Under the pieces are notes generated by a model. That model was not told where the DNA came from, searched no databases, and worked only from the letters and a program-made list of their open reading frames with translations. From a virus, in the IMG/VR virus record IMGVR_UViG_3300047557_001212, positions 1 to 33,093 of that record: DNA of 33,093 nt. One strand, written 5' to 3'. This document shows positions 7,029-15,802 of the stretch, in pieces. The translations under genes and the position numbers were made by a program. Every line of letters starts with the position of its first letter. Positions within the stretch are counted from its first letter, which is position 1.

Positions 7029-7340
7029 ATGGACTTTGAAATGATGGTCGAGATGTATACAATCTCTAAATTTTATATCCCACAAGACGATCATTATGAT
7101 CTCGCCAAAGATGTCGTCAGATATCTCACAGATATGGGCCATAGCACACAAGAGATTGATCGTGCATTCGGTGAGTTTCCAGAAGTCATGAAGGCATTAG
7201 ATGAGTACAGCATGTACGATCAAGAGACAGAAGATGTTATGGACATGGATCCAGAAGAATATGCTAGCATGGAACAAGAAGAATACCTTGATGAGAAGTT
7301 CGGCGGCGATTATTACGAATATCTAGACGATGGCGAATAA
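7029..7340 (+). CDS. Acidic hypothetical protein
   Basis: A 103-residue protein, strongly acidic in its second half (EDVMDMDPEEYASMEQEEYL then YYEYLDDGE). The first half is helical and aromatic (EMMVEMYTISKFYIPQDDHY). GAGGT upstream supports ATG 7029. It sits between HNH and portal genes and ends 18 bases before the portal ATG. Its charge could suit a scaffold- or chaperone-like role, but no family is recognised. Confidence 0.65.
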   Translation: MDFEMMVEMYTISKFYIPQDDHYDLAKDVVRYLTDMGHSTQEIDRAFGEFPEVMKALDEYSMYDQETEDVMDMDPEEYASMEQEEYLDEKFGGDYYEYLDDGE

Positions 7341-7358
7341 TCGTCAACGGAAACAAAT

Positions 7359-8966
7359 ATGAATTCACAAGAGTTAATAAAAAAGAATCCTATATACAAT
7401 GCGACCTACGAGCAAATGCTCGCGTATCAGTATGGATATTTGGGCGGTTACATCTTCAAGACTTATGTTCGCAAGAAAAGACCTAGTGAAGACAGCAACC
7501 TTTATCTTGACTTAGTTCAAAACACTATAGCACAACCTATCTGTCGTTATGTCGTTGACACTATCAACGATGTATTGTTTGAGCCAGGCATCAAGCGTGA
7601 TCTAAAGTTTTGCACACCTGATGGCACATACTTAGATCCTAGCAACATCGAATGGTCACAATTATTTTTATTAGATGCTGACTTACAGAATCGCAGTTTA
7701 AATGCGTTCATGGAAAGCGTTGGCGATCTAACTAGCATTTTCGGCCATTGCTGGGTCTTCGTAGACATGGCACAGCAAGGCGATGCAAATTTTGGCAGAC
7801 CTTATGTTGTCGCTATAAATCCTATACAAGTATGGGATTGGGAATGGGAATGGTTCGGCGGCAAACCAATGGTCAAGTATGTCAAAGTATTAGAGACAGA
7901 AGACAAAGATGATTGGTATGTGAAATGTTATCATCTAGGCACACCTGAGAGTCCAAGTTATTGGGTCAGTTATAAGGTAGGCAAGAATCTAAGTAAGAAT
8001 GAAGTCACAGAGACAGGTCGCGGTGAGTATCCACCTGGTATGGCTTTGCCAGCGTTTATCGCTTATGGTCGCCGCGACCCACGCAGTATCGATTTTGGTA
8101 TCAGCGATATCGATGCTCCAGTAGACGCACAAAGAGAACATTATAAATTAGAGTGTGAGGCATATACTGCTATACAGTTTGCGCACACTATCATCCGTGC
8201 TGATAAAGGTGTCAGCATTCCTGTACACGCAGGTTCAATCGTCCGTGCCACACAAGGACAAGTGGAAACTATATCTGTAGACACAGGTGATGTCGATAAG
8301 ATCATCAAGAAACAAGCAGATATATTAGAACAAGTAGAGGCATTGACAGGTTTAGGCGGCTTACGCAATAGCAAGAATCAAATCGCAAGTGGCATCGCAA
8401 TCATCGAGGAACGAAAACAATTACATAGACTCGCAAAGAGCAAAGCCCGCTTGATGGAAATCACAGAAGAGTTGATCTTTACATTTGCCGCCCGTTTTAT
8501 GAACATGCGTTGGGCAGGTGAAGTACATTACAATACAGATTATGAAGCACACGATACAAACTATAGGCTTGCACTTTTCCAACAAGCGAAAACGCTTGTA
8601 CAAAATAATCCAATCATTGATAGCCTCATTGCTAAGGATATCATTGCAATGTTGGCGCCCGCAGAAGCAATCGCACAATACGAACAAGCCTACATCGAAA
8701 CAGTAGCAGACCCAATGGTCAAAGAATTGATGACGCAAGAGAACGAGCAAGTATTGAGCCGCGATCTTGGCGATCAGATACCAACACCAGAAGACTTCGG
8801 TGAGAACGAAGAGATATATGGTGATGCGACAGAATTTGATAGCGGCATCGATGGTGCCGGTGTTGATGATGCTGGTATAGGTACACCTGTGACTTATACT
8901 GGACAAAGTTTTTATACACAACAGGCTGTGTCCGCACAACTTGTTGGTATGAACACAGGTAGATAA
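7359..8966 (+). CDS. Portal protein
   Basis: A 535-residue protein in the canonical portal position after the terminase and before scaffold and capsid genes. It begins MNSQELIKKNPIYNATYEQM and contains the N-terminal YLDLVQNTIAQPICRYVVDT segment, a central beta-rich region (VWDWEWEWFGGKP) and a long helix with ASGIAIIEERKQLHRLAKS, features of SPP1/HK97-type portals. The C-terminus is acidic and glycine-rich. Twelve copies should form the ring at one capsid vertex through which DNA passes and the tail attaches. The call depends on length, position and overall pattern more than on a short signature. Confidence 0.88.
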   Translation: MNSQELIKKNPIYNATYEQMLAYQYGYLGGYIFKTYVRKKRPSEDSNLYLDLVQNTIAQPICRYVVDTINDVLFEPGIKRDLKFCTPDGTYLDPSNIEWSQLFLLDADLQNRSLNAFMESVGDLTSIFGHCWVFVDMAQQGDANFGRPYVVAINPIQVWDWEWEWFGGKPMVKYVKVLETEDKDDWYVKCYHLGTPESPSYWVSYKVGKNLSKNEVTETGRGEYPPGMALPAFIAYGRRDPRSIDFGISDIDAPVDAQREHYKLECEAYTAIQFAHTIIRADKGVSIPVHAGSIVRATQGQVETISVDTGDVDKIIKKQADILEQVEALTGLGGLRNSKNQIASGIAIIEERKQLHRLAKSKARLMEITEELIFTFAARFMNMRWAGEVHYNTDYEAHDTNYRLALFQQAKTLVQNNPIIDSLIAKDIIAMLAPAEAIAQYEQAYIETVADPMVKELMTQENEQVLSRDLGDQIPTPEDFGENEEIYGDATEFDSGIDGAGVDDAGIGTPVTYTGQSFYTQQAVSAQLVGMNTGR

Positions 8967-8973
8967 CTTACGG

Positions 8974-8989
8974 TAGTTACGCATAACTA
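8974..8989 (+). other. Short hairpin between portal and scaffold genes
   Basis: TAGTTA-CGCA-TAACTA is a perfect 6-bp stem with a four-base loop just after the portal stop and 12 bases before the scaffold ATG. No U-tract follows, so it is probably not an intrinsic terminator. It may stabilise or process the message. Confidence 0.35.
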
Positions 8990-9001
8990 AAAAGAGGATA
9001 T

Positions 9002-9778
9002 ATGATAGATAACGAACTCGCTGGCAACGATACAGCCCCTGATGCAGAACAGGTTACAAATGATGCTGATACTAATGTTAAGGCAGGTGCTATTCGCAAG
9101 AGCACCACTAGTTCAATATTGAACGCATTGTCACAAGCAAGCGGTCAACAATTTGAATCAGTCGAGGCAGCGTTAGCCTATGTCGCACGCACTAGTAGTC
9201 AACGCGGTGGCAACGCACAGCCAGTGGAGGTAGACGAATCAGACTCACGCATGGGGCGTGAAGATCGTGCTACTGACAATACTGATCTAAGAGATCAATT
9301 CATGAAGTTGCAACGAGACCTCGCAAGTAAAGAGCGAGCATTACGCACGAAAGAATTGGACTCAGAGATTCTTCGTAACATGGGCGAAAAATTTGATCCT
9401 GATCTACAAGAATACGCATTGCAGAAGATTAAAAGTAACATCAAAATGAATCGTGATGGTTCTTTCACAATCGTAAATCAGAAGGGACAAGAACGCTATG
9501 GTATGGACGGTAATCCACTCACATTAAATGGTCTAGTGAATGAGATCGCTCAAGGTAACCCTAAGTTACTGAAAGGCTCAAGTTCTCAGACCGGTTCTGG
9601 ACTGCGCATGGGACAAACACAGTTTGCTGGTGCTCAACCTGACGCTATTCCTGACTATGCTAAAGACCCTGCCGCATTCAATGCGTGGGCCGCTAGAAAT
9701 GGTCTAGGTAAAGGCATCGGATTGAAGAATGCTAAAGTAGGCGTGAGTGTTAGTGCAATGTCTAAGAAAGTCCTATAA
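9002..9778 (+). CDS. Probable capsid scaffolding protein
   Basis: A 258-residue protein just before the capsid gene. It has an acidic disordered N-terminus, a charged coiled-coil-like region (LRDQFMKLQRDLASKERALR) around 99-118, and a glycine-rich C-terminal part. This profile and position fit a scaffold, which guides capsid assembly and is then lost. No serine protease motif is seen in it or nearby, so the scaffold may leave intact rather than be digested. GAGGATAT precedes ATG 9002. Confidence 0.72.
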   Translation: MIDNELAGNDTAPDAEQVTNDADTNVKAGAIRKSTTSSILNALSQASGQQFESVEAALAYVARTSSQRGGNAQPVEVDESDSRMGREDRATDNTDLRDQFMKLQRDLASKERALRTKELDSEILRNMGEKFDPDLQEYALQKIKSNIKMNRDGSFTIVNQKGQERYGMDGNPLTLNGLVNEIAQGNPKLLKGSSSQTGSGLRMGQTQFAGAQPDAIPDYAKDPAAFNAWAARNGLGKGIGLKNAKVGVSVSAMSKKVL

Positions 9779-9800
9779 GCCAGATTAGAGGAGAATTAAA

Positions 9801-10871
9801 ATGGCATATGTACTAGGTGGTGGCAATAATGAAGCCGATGGCTTTACTACTGCAATCGCAAACTTCGCTCTTCGTGCCATGCACGAAAGCACAGGTCTAG
9901 TGGACTATACTACTGTTGTTGCGCCAAATCAAGGTAACCAGTACTTAGTACCACAGTTCGCACCAATTACCTACCAGGATTACAATCCTAACACAGGTGC
10001 GGCTAACGCAGGTTTCGGAAATGCTCCAGCGGCATTTGAACAGAATCCTTCATTAGGTCAAGGTAGCATCACAGCAACTCCAGCAGTAGCAGCCACAGCG
10101 TTTGATATTTTCTACGCATGGACTACTAGTTTCGAACTTGCTGCCACATTGGGTGCTGAACTCGGTGAGTCATATGGTGAAAAGGTTGACATTCGTGTAT
10201 GTGAAGCCTTCTTATCATTCAAGGCAACACCAACTAACAGCCTCTATTCACCAACACCAGCAGACGGCTTTGCTCGTCCAACTGAACTAGGTGCTATGGA
10301 ATTGTTATACGCAGGTCTACCAAGCAACACAGCAGGTTGGACTACTGGTTTCACATCAGCAAGCGTACTTGAATTGATCCGTAATGTCAAGCAGAACTAC
10401 AAAGTTGCTCGCTTGCCAGGCACTCCAATCATCGTATTGGACAGCAACGGTGACACACAAGGCGGTAATGTCGCAGGACAAGATGGTTCAACAATGAATC
10501 GCTTGCTTGCAGAATTGACTGGCGGTGCTGTTAACAACCCAACATACGGCGGTGGATCACAGGTCAGCAATCTCGGTAACGAATTGCTAGCAACTGGTCG
10601 TTTAGATAATGTTTACGGCTGTAAAGTCGCATTCACTACTTTCCTACCAAGCGCAACTCGTCCTGTATTAGGTCAGGGTTCAAACTCAAATGTTCTAGTA
10701 GGCGCATACTTCCACGAGACAGCATTGATTACTGTTCTCAAAGAAGGTCTACAGATCAAGATGGGCGAGAAGCCAGGCGGATTGCAGATGTGGTTGACTG
10801 GCGTCGCATACATGGGCGCAGGTGTTGCCGATCCAAGACGCGGTGGAGCGATCAACATTTACCAGTCTTAA
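9801..10871 (+). CDS. Major capsid protein
   Basis: A 356-residue protein with a strong ribosome site (GAGGAGAATTAAA). It is rich in small residues and aromatic turns, with ANFALRAMHESTGLVDYTTV near the N-terminus, AAATLGAELGESYGEKVD-like helical text around 115-130, and a C-terminal GGLQMWLTGVAYMGAG segment. The length, the position after portal and scaffold, and the switch to more abundant-protein codon choice (many GGT, GCA, AAC) support the shell subunit with an HK97-like fold. It starts MAYVLGGGNNEADGF; a long N-terminal delta domain is not obvious. The exact capsid family is not identified. Confidence 0.85.
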   Translation: MAYVLGGGNNEADGFTTAIANFALRAMHESTGLVDYTTVVAPNQGNQYLVPQFAPITYQDYNPNTGAANAGFGNAPAAFEQNPSLGQGSITATPAVAATAFDIFYAWTTSFELAATLGAELGESYGEKVDIRVCEAFLSFKATPTNSLYSPTPADGFARPTELGAMELLYAGLPSNTAGWTTGFTSASVLELIRNVKQNYKVARLPGTPIIVLDSNGDTQGGNVAGQDGSTMNRLLAELTGGAVNNPTYGGGSQVSNLGNELLATGRLDNVYGCKVAFTTFLPSATRPVLGQGSNSNVLVGAYFHETALITVLKEGLQIKMGEKPGGLQMWLTGVAYMGAGVADPRRGGAINIYQS

Positions 10872-10898
10872 TGTTAGATAATATAGGAATGTAAAAAT

Positions 10899-11426
10899 AT
10901 GTCAGTCCCCTATCAACGAATCAGTAATGCTACAGTACAGGACATAATCTTTTATGATCCTGCCGCTGAACGCCGCGCCGCTCAGATGCAAGTCAATTGG
11001 GATGACTACTTCAAAGTAGGCAGTCAAGAGATATTGTATCAGATGGAGTTTGGATGGTGGCCCAAGTATTGCGATACGGTGTTAGGGGCAACATATTACA
11101 CTAATTTACCGAACGGTGCCTTGATATCTTCATTCAATCCAAGTCTGCTCATCAAAAATGATCAGACATTGATACGCCTTGATACATTCATGGCTGTAAA
11201 GATATTCTACGAATCAATCGTATCAGATGTAAGCAATGTCAACGATGTTGACAAAGTTAACTTTGATCATGCATTGCGTAGATATCAGATTGAGTGGGAG
11301 AAGGCACTACAATTAATGAATTGGTACGATCTGAACCAAGATGCTCCTAACGGACCGACAACTAAGTTAGAAGAAAATTGGACAGCAGATGTGGACTATT
11401 TCAATAATGATCGCAGGTATTTTTAA
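10899..11426 (+). CDS. Head-tail adaptor (neck) protein, probable
   Basis: A 175-residue protein immediately after the capsid gene. It is helical and aromatic (VNWDDYFKVGSQEILYQMEF, GWWPKYC), and its C-terminal helix bears RRYQIEWEKALQLMNWYDLN. Proteins of this size here usually form the adaptor ring under the portal. It overlaps the next gene's ATG at its stop. The call is from position and helical character; no signature motif was found. Confidence 0.6.
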   Translation: MSVPYQRISNATVQDIIFYDPAAERRAAQMQVNWDDYFKVGSQEILYQMEFGWWPKYCDTVLGATYYTNLPNGALISSFNPSLLIKNDQTLIRLDTFMAVKIFYESIVSDVSNVNDVDKVNFDHALRRYQIEWEKALQLMNWYDLNQDAPNGPTTKLEENWTADVDYFNNDRRYF

Positions 11427-11842
11427 TGAGTAATGTTCCATTAATCGTAAAGCAGAATATCATCGACTACATCAAGGTAGTGGCAGACACACTTGTCCCT
11501 ATCGTTGAAGTGTCAGGCATATATCCTGCTGCCGATGATATCGTACCATATGGTGTCTATGTTGATGATGTCTCTACTATCAGTAGAGAAGTAAATCAAT
11601 TAGGTATCACAAGATGTGGTAGCATCTATACGATGACTGATCAGTTTAGTGTTTTGTTTGTCAGTATACAAGATGATCCTAAATGGATATATCTTGAAGA
11701 ACGCATACAAGGCATGAGTGCTGACGCAGCCTTCTTTAATGGATATTATGAAGTTACATTTACTCAAAACATCGTTATCGGTAATCGTAGTGAAAAGCGT
11801 ACCTATAATTTTAACTTGAAAAGATTGAATTTTAATGATTGA
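11426..11842 (+). CDS. Neck or tail-terminator protein, probable
   Basis: A 138-residue alpha/beta protein (MSNVPLIVKQNIIDYIKVVA, then YGVYVDDVSTISREVN and strands such as FSVLFVSIQDD). An N-terminal helix followed by a beta sheet, directly before the tail-tube gene, is the pattern of tail-terminator proteins that cap the tail tube and join it to the head. ATG 11426 overlaps the preceding stop. The assignment is mostly contextual. Confidence 0.55.
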   Translation: MSNVPLIVKQNIIDYIKVVADTLVPIVEVSGIYPAADDIVPYGVYVDDVSTISREVNQLGITRCGSIYTMTDQFSVLFVSIQDDPKWIYLEERIQGMSADAAFFNGYYEVTFTQNIVIGNRSEKRTYNFNLKRLNFND

Positions 11843-11868
11843 CGCCACTAACTTAAGGAGATTATAAA

Positions 11869-12399
11869 ATGGCATACATTACAGTAAACGAGACAGGTAC
11901 TTTCCCTGCGCTTATACTGTCAACTGATGTGGCTAACTCAAATGTCGGCTTGACTGGCAATGGTTTTCTCGGTGGAGCGAACCTATTGAATGTGACTTGC
12001 TTGCAAGATGTAACAGTAACTAATAGCACTGGTATATTCTCATGGACAGATTTCTGTTCTGCAAGTATCAACAAAGTCACTACACCAAGCGACAATGAGA
12101 TCAGCACTAATATCGTAGTAGATGATGAAGGATTCTTCGGAGATTCAGCCGCAGCCAATACTTCAGCAAAATATTATGGTGTTAGCGGTTTATCACAGAA
12201 CCGTATTGAAGTTGCTTTCAGACTTCAGTTGAACAACAGCGCCAATATTGGTAACGCAACACCTGCTAACACATTCTACTATAGTGGAGTGGGTTATCTA
12301 AGTAGCGTAGCACCAACAGCGTCACCTGACAGCCCTGTGTGGGTTTCCCCACTCACAATCGCTGTCAATGGCGACATGGGTTCTGGACCTAAGGTCTAA
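11869..12399 (+). CDS. Major tail tube protein, probable
   Basis: A 176-residue beta-rich protein with a good ribosome site (AAGGAGATTATAAA). It is followed directly by an intrinsic terminator, as is common for highly expressed tail-tube genes. Text such as VGLTGNGFLGGANLLNVTCL and the hydrophilic serine/threonine/asparagine bias fit a structural subunit. Its place between neck proteins and tail chaperones is where the tube gene lies in siphoviruses. It could instead be a related virion protein, but no other tube candidate is present. Confidence 0.7.
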   Translation: MAYITVNETGTFPALILSTDVANSNVGLTGNGFLGGANLLNVTCLQDVTVTNSTGIFSWTDFCSASINKVTTPSDNEISTNIVVDDEGFFGDSAAANTSAKYYGVSGLSQNRIEVAFRLQLNNSANIGNATPANTFYYSGVGYLSSVAPTASPDSPVWVSPLTIAVNGDMGSGPKV

Positions 12400-12409
12400 T
12401 TGACCAAAG

Positions 12410-12440
12410 AAAGAGGGCAGAGCGATCTGCTCTCTTTTTC
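12410..12440 (+). terminator. Intrinsic terminator after the tail-tube gene
   Basis: A 12-bp stem with one G-U pair (12410-12421 with 12426-12437) closes a GCGA tetraloop, and a run of T residues forms the end of the 3' arm and tail (12435-12439). It lies 10 bases after the tube stop. It probably makes the tail-chaperone and tape-measure genes less abundant than capsid and tube. Confidence 0.8.
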
Positions 12441-12454
12441 TATATGGTGAACAA

Positions 12455-12652
12455 ATGAATACTAATAACAACGCATTCCTCATCACGACTGAGGAAAAAT
12501 TACGCAGCCTCATTGCAGACGAAGCAAAACTGTTACCAATGTTGAATAACATGGAGCAGACAATCAGACAGATGAAGGCTAAACAAGCATTTCGTATAGC
12601 ATTGCTCAATCAACTTTTGGAAGAGCATTACGATAAATATAGTGGTAACTAA
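12455..12652 (+). CDS. Small coiled-coil hypothetical protein
   Basis: A 65-residue protein starting MNTNNNAFLITTEEKLRSLI. After about ten residues it is one long heptad-like helix (DEAKLLPMLNNMEQTIRQMK) ending in a charged tail. It lies just after the terminator and before the tail chaperones. GGTGA upstream is a weak ribosome site. It might be a tail assembly factor; no family recognised. Confidence 0.6.
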   Translation: MNTNNNAFLITTEEKLRSLIADEAKLLPMLNNMEQTIRQMKAKQAFRIALLNQLLEEHYDKYSGN

Positions 12653-12670
12653 TTAACTAGGAGATAACAA

Positions 12671-13015
12671 GTGAATATCAAAGATTACGCAAGCAAACCA
12701 GAATTAGTAGAAGTCATACTCGACGGCAAAGAACTTGTCGAGCGTTATGGTGAACCTATCACATTCTACACATACAATATCGTGCGCATGTCAACATATT
12801 TTGACTTCTTCAATGCACGAAGCAATAACGAATTTACTAACCTTGATAAGATGATGAAAGCCATGATCTTAGACAAGGATGGCAAGCAAGTACTTGCAGA
12901 TGATGAGGATCTACCCATCGATATCGCTGCCGCGGCGATCAACAAGATTGGAGAAATCTTGGGAAAACCACAGAGCAAGGCATCGACCCAAACAGTTGGG
13001 GAAGCGCAAAAATGA
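12671..13015 (+). CDS. Tail assembly chaperone, first ORF (gpG-like), probable
   Basis: A 114-residue protein from GTG 12671, supported by AGGAG about seven bases upstream. It has a short beta N-terminus (VEVILDGKELVERYG) and a helical, acidic C-terminal half (EDLPIDIAAAAINKIGEILG). Position between tube and tape measure, size, and an overlapping second ORF match the G / G-T pair of siphoviruses, which chaperones the tape measure during tail building. The stop overlaps the next ATG within CAAAAATGA, leaving room for a -1 slip; no classical slippery heptamer is present. Confidence 0.65.
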   Translation: MNIKDYASKPELVEVILDGKELVERYGEPITFYTYNIVRMSTYFDFFNARSNNEFTNLDKMMKAMILDKDGKQVLADDEDLPIDIAAAAINKIGEILGKPQSKASTQTVGEAQK

Positions 13016-13236
13016 TCACGATAGGTCGTATGGCTGAAAAATATGGTGTTTTGCCACATGTCGTGGAACAGAACGCCACCACATACGACTTCATGATCAC
13101 AGATGTCCTTGCTGCCTACGATAGTTATCAGATGGAAAAGCAAAGAGCGAAAGGCACAGCACCTAGACCTGACGCTTATAAACTTAGCCAAGATCAATTG
13201 CAAACTATATTACAAAAAGGCAAAAAGAAGAAATGA
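13012..13236 (+). CDS. Tail assembly chaperone, second ORF (T-like), probable
   Basis: A 74-residue ORF in the -1 frame relative to the gene before it, sharing four bases with it. It reads MITIGRMAEKYGVLPHVVEQ, then a helix with TYDFMITDVLAAYD and a lysine-rich end. In many siphoviruses this second frame is made as a frameshift extension of the first; here it also has its own ATG, so independent coupled translation is possible. Its stop overlaps the next gene. Confidence 0.6.
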   Translation: MITIGRMAEKYGVLPHVVEQNATTYDFMITDVLAAYDSYQMEKQRAKGTAPRPDAYKLSQDQLQTILQKGKKKK

Positions 13237-13538
13237 GCAATATCGTAGATCGCCTCAATCAAGTATTAGATACATTAGATGAAAAATCTATAAGCAAATT
13301 CGCATTTACAGAATTTGTGAAGAATACTCCTGTGCGATCAGGTAATGCTAGACGCAGTACTGTATTACAAGGTAACGAGATACAAGCAAATTATGGATAT
13401 GCGCAAGTACTAGACAAAGGTCGTCATATGACTAATCGAGGCATGCGTGGTAGCACACAAGCACCTAAAGGTATGACTGCTCCAACATTACAATCTGTGC
13501 GTGATTATGTCTACAAGAAATTGGGAGTGAGAGTATAA
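13233..13538 (+). CDS. HK97 gp10-like tail completion protein, probable
   Basis: A 101-residue protein with the pattern of the HK97-gp10 family: a short N-terminal helix, FVKNTPVRSGNARRSTVLQG (loop and strand), the strand NYGYAQVLDKGRH, and a C-terminal helix (APTLQSVRDYVYKKLGVRV). These small proteins act at the head-tail joint or tail completion. Here the gene sits between the tail chaperones and tape measure, slightly away from the usual neck position. It is coupled to both neighbours by overlaps. Confidence 0.65.
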   Translation: MSNIVDRLNQVLDTLDEKSISKFAFTEFVKNTPVRSGNARRSTVLQGNEIQANYGYAQVLDKGRHMTNRGMRGSTQAPKGMTAPTLQSVRDYVYKKLGVRV

Positions 13539-15790
13539 TGGCAACGATAGACCAATATAAAATACAGATCGATGTCAGTGGGCAGGGCAAAGTCGATGAC
13601 CTTAATAAATCCGTAAAGAATGCTGATAAGAGCCTCGAAGACTTACAAGATCAAGCGAAAAAGACCGAGCAAGCGTTTAATACATTAGGCAATGGTCTAC
13701 AAAAAGTAGGCAACATTGCCGCCGCCGCATTAGCATTGATAGGTGGTACTGCACTTAGAACAGCAGATGAGATGAACGATCTTGGTGATGCCTTTGGTCT
13801 TAATGCAGGATTCGTCAAAGGTCTAGCACAAAGTTTAGAAGAAGCAGGTGGTAAGTTCGATGGCGTAGGCAAAGTCTTGATGAACTTCTATAAGTCATTA
13901 GACGAAGTTGCCAATCTCAATGTCGATACACAAGAAGCATTCAAAGAACTAGGAATCACGCTTAAAGATTTAGAAGGTAAAACCAATATACAAATCTTTG
14001 AGCAAGTTATCGAAAAACTTGCTAACATGGAGCAAGGCGCGGCAAGAACAGCACTAGGTATCAAGATATTTGGTAAAGAGTTTTCTAGCATTGATCCTGC
14101 AAAACTGCAAGAAATATTACAAACAAAAGATTTTGCACGATTAGAAAGCGAGATGATGTTGGCGGCAGCCGCTACTGCCGCTATGGAAAAGAATTTCCGC
14201 ATGTTGCAAGATGCATTCTTGCGTTTTATAGAACCATTCCTAGGTGGCGCACAAGATATGGTGTTGACTGCTGAAGAAGCAGACAAAGCAATCAAGATAC
14301 TTGCCGCTACATTTGCATTAGCGTTTGGTGCAAGTGCTGTAGCCAATGTCATAAAGATGGCAGGTGCTATAAAAACCTTAGCAAGCGCCGCGGGTCTGTT
14401 AGCAAAAAATCCTGTATTCAGAGCATTAGCATTAGGCGGTCTAGCAGTAGGTGGTTTAGTAGCAGGCAAAAATTTGATGGAAGATGCGCCTGCAGGCGAA
14501 GATCCAGAAGTTAAAAAACAACAAGAAATTGCCAAAGCACAACAGCAACAAAAAAATATTGGCGAGATAATTAGGGCACAACAATCAGCAGTAGCAGAAC
14601 AACAACAAAGAAGTTTTGATCTACAAAATGCAAATGTCCAGGCTGCGTTAGAATATCAAAAGGCTGTAAATGGTACAGCAAATCTAACCAAACAAGAAGC
14701 AGATCGTCAAAAAGTTCGTTTAGATACAGAACGCCAATTAAAGATTGATCTTGCAAATATAGATGCCAAGATCACAGAAGAACAGAATAAAAAAGGTTAT
14801 GTCAATCAAGCATTGATCGCAACCTATGAGCAACAGAAACAAATAATCAAAGATCAATCTGCCGAGAGCGAAAAACAAAAATTGGCTGCTCTTGCTTTAG
14901 CAGAAGCAGAACGAGCAAGAACTGTAGATTTACAGAATCAATTAGGTATTATGCAACAACAATCTGAAAAGACTGTTGCCATGAAAGATGCAGAATTGGC
15001 ACGCCAAGTCATCACAGGTCAAATCACAGAGAAACAAAAAGCACAACAATTAGAACTGATCAAGATACAAGAGTCCGGTGCATTGAAAGAATTGCAATTG
15101 GCTAGACAAATCGCGGCTGAAAAAGACGATATAAAGAGAAAAGAATTAGAAAATGAATTGGCAAGAGTAAAATCTGCAACTGATTTTGCAATAAGCGAAG
15201 AAAGACGCAAACGAGCAGAACAACAAGCATTAGAGCAAAGTTATAGCGCAGGCGTAGTCAAAGGATTAGAACAGATCGCCGAACAATTCAAGCCTATCAA
15301 CATGGCACAGAAAGCAGTAGCAGACACATGGGGTAGCATAAGCAATGCTGTAGATACATTTGTCAGTACAGGTAAGTTCAAGTTCAGCGATTTCGCTAGA
15401 AGCATCGTTGCTGATCTTGCTAAAATGATCGCAAAAGCATTGATCTTCCGTGCCATCAGTGGATTCTTAGGTAGCGTTGGCATACCATTGCCAGGATTTG
15501 CTGAGGGTGGTAATCCACCAGTAGGCAAAGCAAGCATCGTTGGTGAGAAAGGTCCTGAATTATTTGTACCTAAGCAAGCAGGCACAGTCATACCTAACAA
15601 TAAATTAGGTAACATGATGTCCTCACAACCAGTACAGCAACAACCTGTAGTAAACAACTATAACTACAATAATAACATCAATGCTGTAGATGCTAAATCT
15701 GTAGCAACATTGTTCTATGAAAATAGAAAAGCATTATTCGGTGCTACAAATCAGGCAAGACGAGAATTGCCATATGGCGCGGCAGCATAA
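13538..15790 (+). CDS. Tape measure protein
   Basis: A 750-residue protein that fixes tail length and enters the cell envelope with the DNA. The N-terminus has coiled-coil text (VDDLNKSVKNADKSLEDLQD). Hydrophobic stretches lie near 57-70 (IAAAALALIGGTAL) and 250-310 (AATFALAFGASAVANVI and LALGGLAVGGLVAG). A long Gln/Glu/Lys/Ala coiled coil occupies about 320-560. The end has the signature GFAEGGNPP...GPELFVPKQAGTVIP seen in many tape measures. At roughly 0.15 nm per residue the tail would be about 110 nm, an inference. It overlaps the preceding gene by one base. Confidence 0.93.
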   Translation: MATIDQYKIQIDVSGQGKVDDLNKSVKNADKSLEDLQDQAKKTEQAFNTLGNGLQKVGNIAAAALALIGGTALRTADEMNDLGDAFGLNAGFVKGLAQSLEEAGGKFDGVGKVLMNFYKSLDEVANLNVDTQEAFKELGITLKDLEGKTNIQIFEQVIEKLANMEQGAARTALGIKIFGKEFSSIDPAKLQEILQTKDFARLESEMMLAAAATAAMEKNFRMLQDAFLRFIEPFLGGAQDMVLTAEEADKAIKILAATFALAFGASAVANVIKMAGAIKTLASAAGLLAKNPVFRALALGGLAVGGLVAGKNLMEDAPAGEDPEVKKQQEIAKAQQQQKNIGEIIRAQQSAVAEQQQRSFDLQNANVQAALEYQKAVNGTANLTKQEADRQKVRLDTERQLKIDLANIDAKITEEQNKKGYVNQALIATYEQQKQIIKDQSAESEKQKLAALALAEAERARTVDLQNQLGIMQQQSEKTVAMKDAELARQVITGQITEKQKAQQLELIKIQESGALKELQLARQIAAEKDDIKRKELENELARVKSATDFAISEERRKRAEQQALEQSYSAGVVKGLEQIAEQFKPINMAQKAVADTWGSISNAVDTFVSTGKFKFSDFARSIVADLAKMIAKALIFRAISGFLGSVGIPLPGFAEGGNPPVGKASIVGEKGPELFVPKQAGTVIPNNKLGNMMSSQPVQQQPVVNNYNYNNNINAVDAKSVATLFYENRKALFGATNQARRELPYGAAA

Positions 15791-15802
15791 TAGGAAAAAG
15801 TC

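Noticed and set aside
8421-8984. Minus-strand ORF of 187 codons opposite the portal gene
   Set aside because: Cys/His/Ile-rich translation with no motif, fully antisense to a conserved gene and with no ribosome site.
13888-14535. Minus-strand ORF of 215 codons opposite the tape measure gene
   Set aside because: Low-complexity Ala/Ser/Asn translation caused by the tape measure codon bias; fully antisense.
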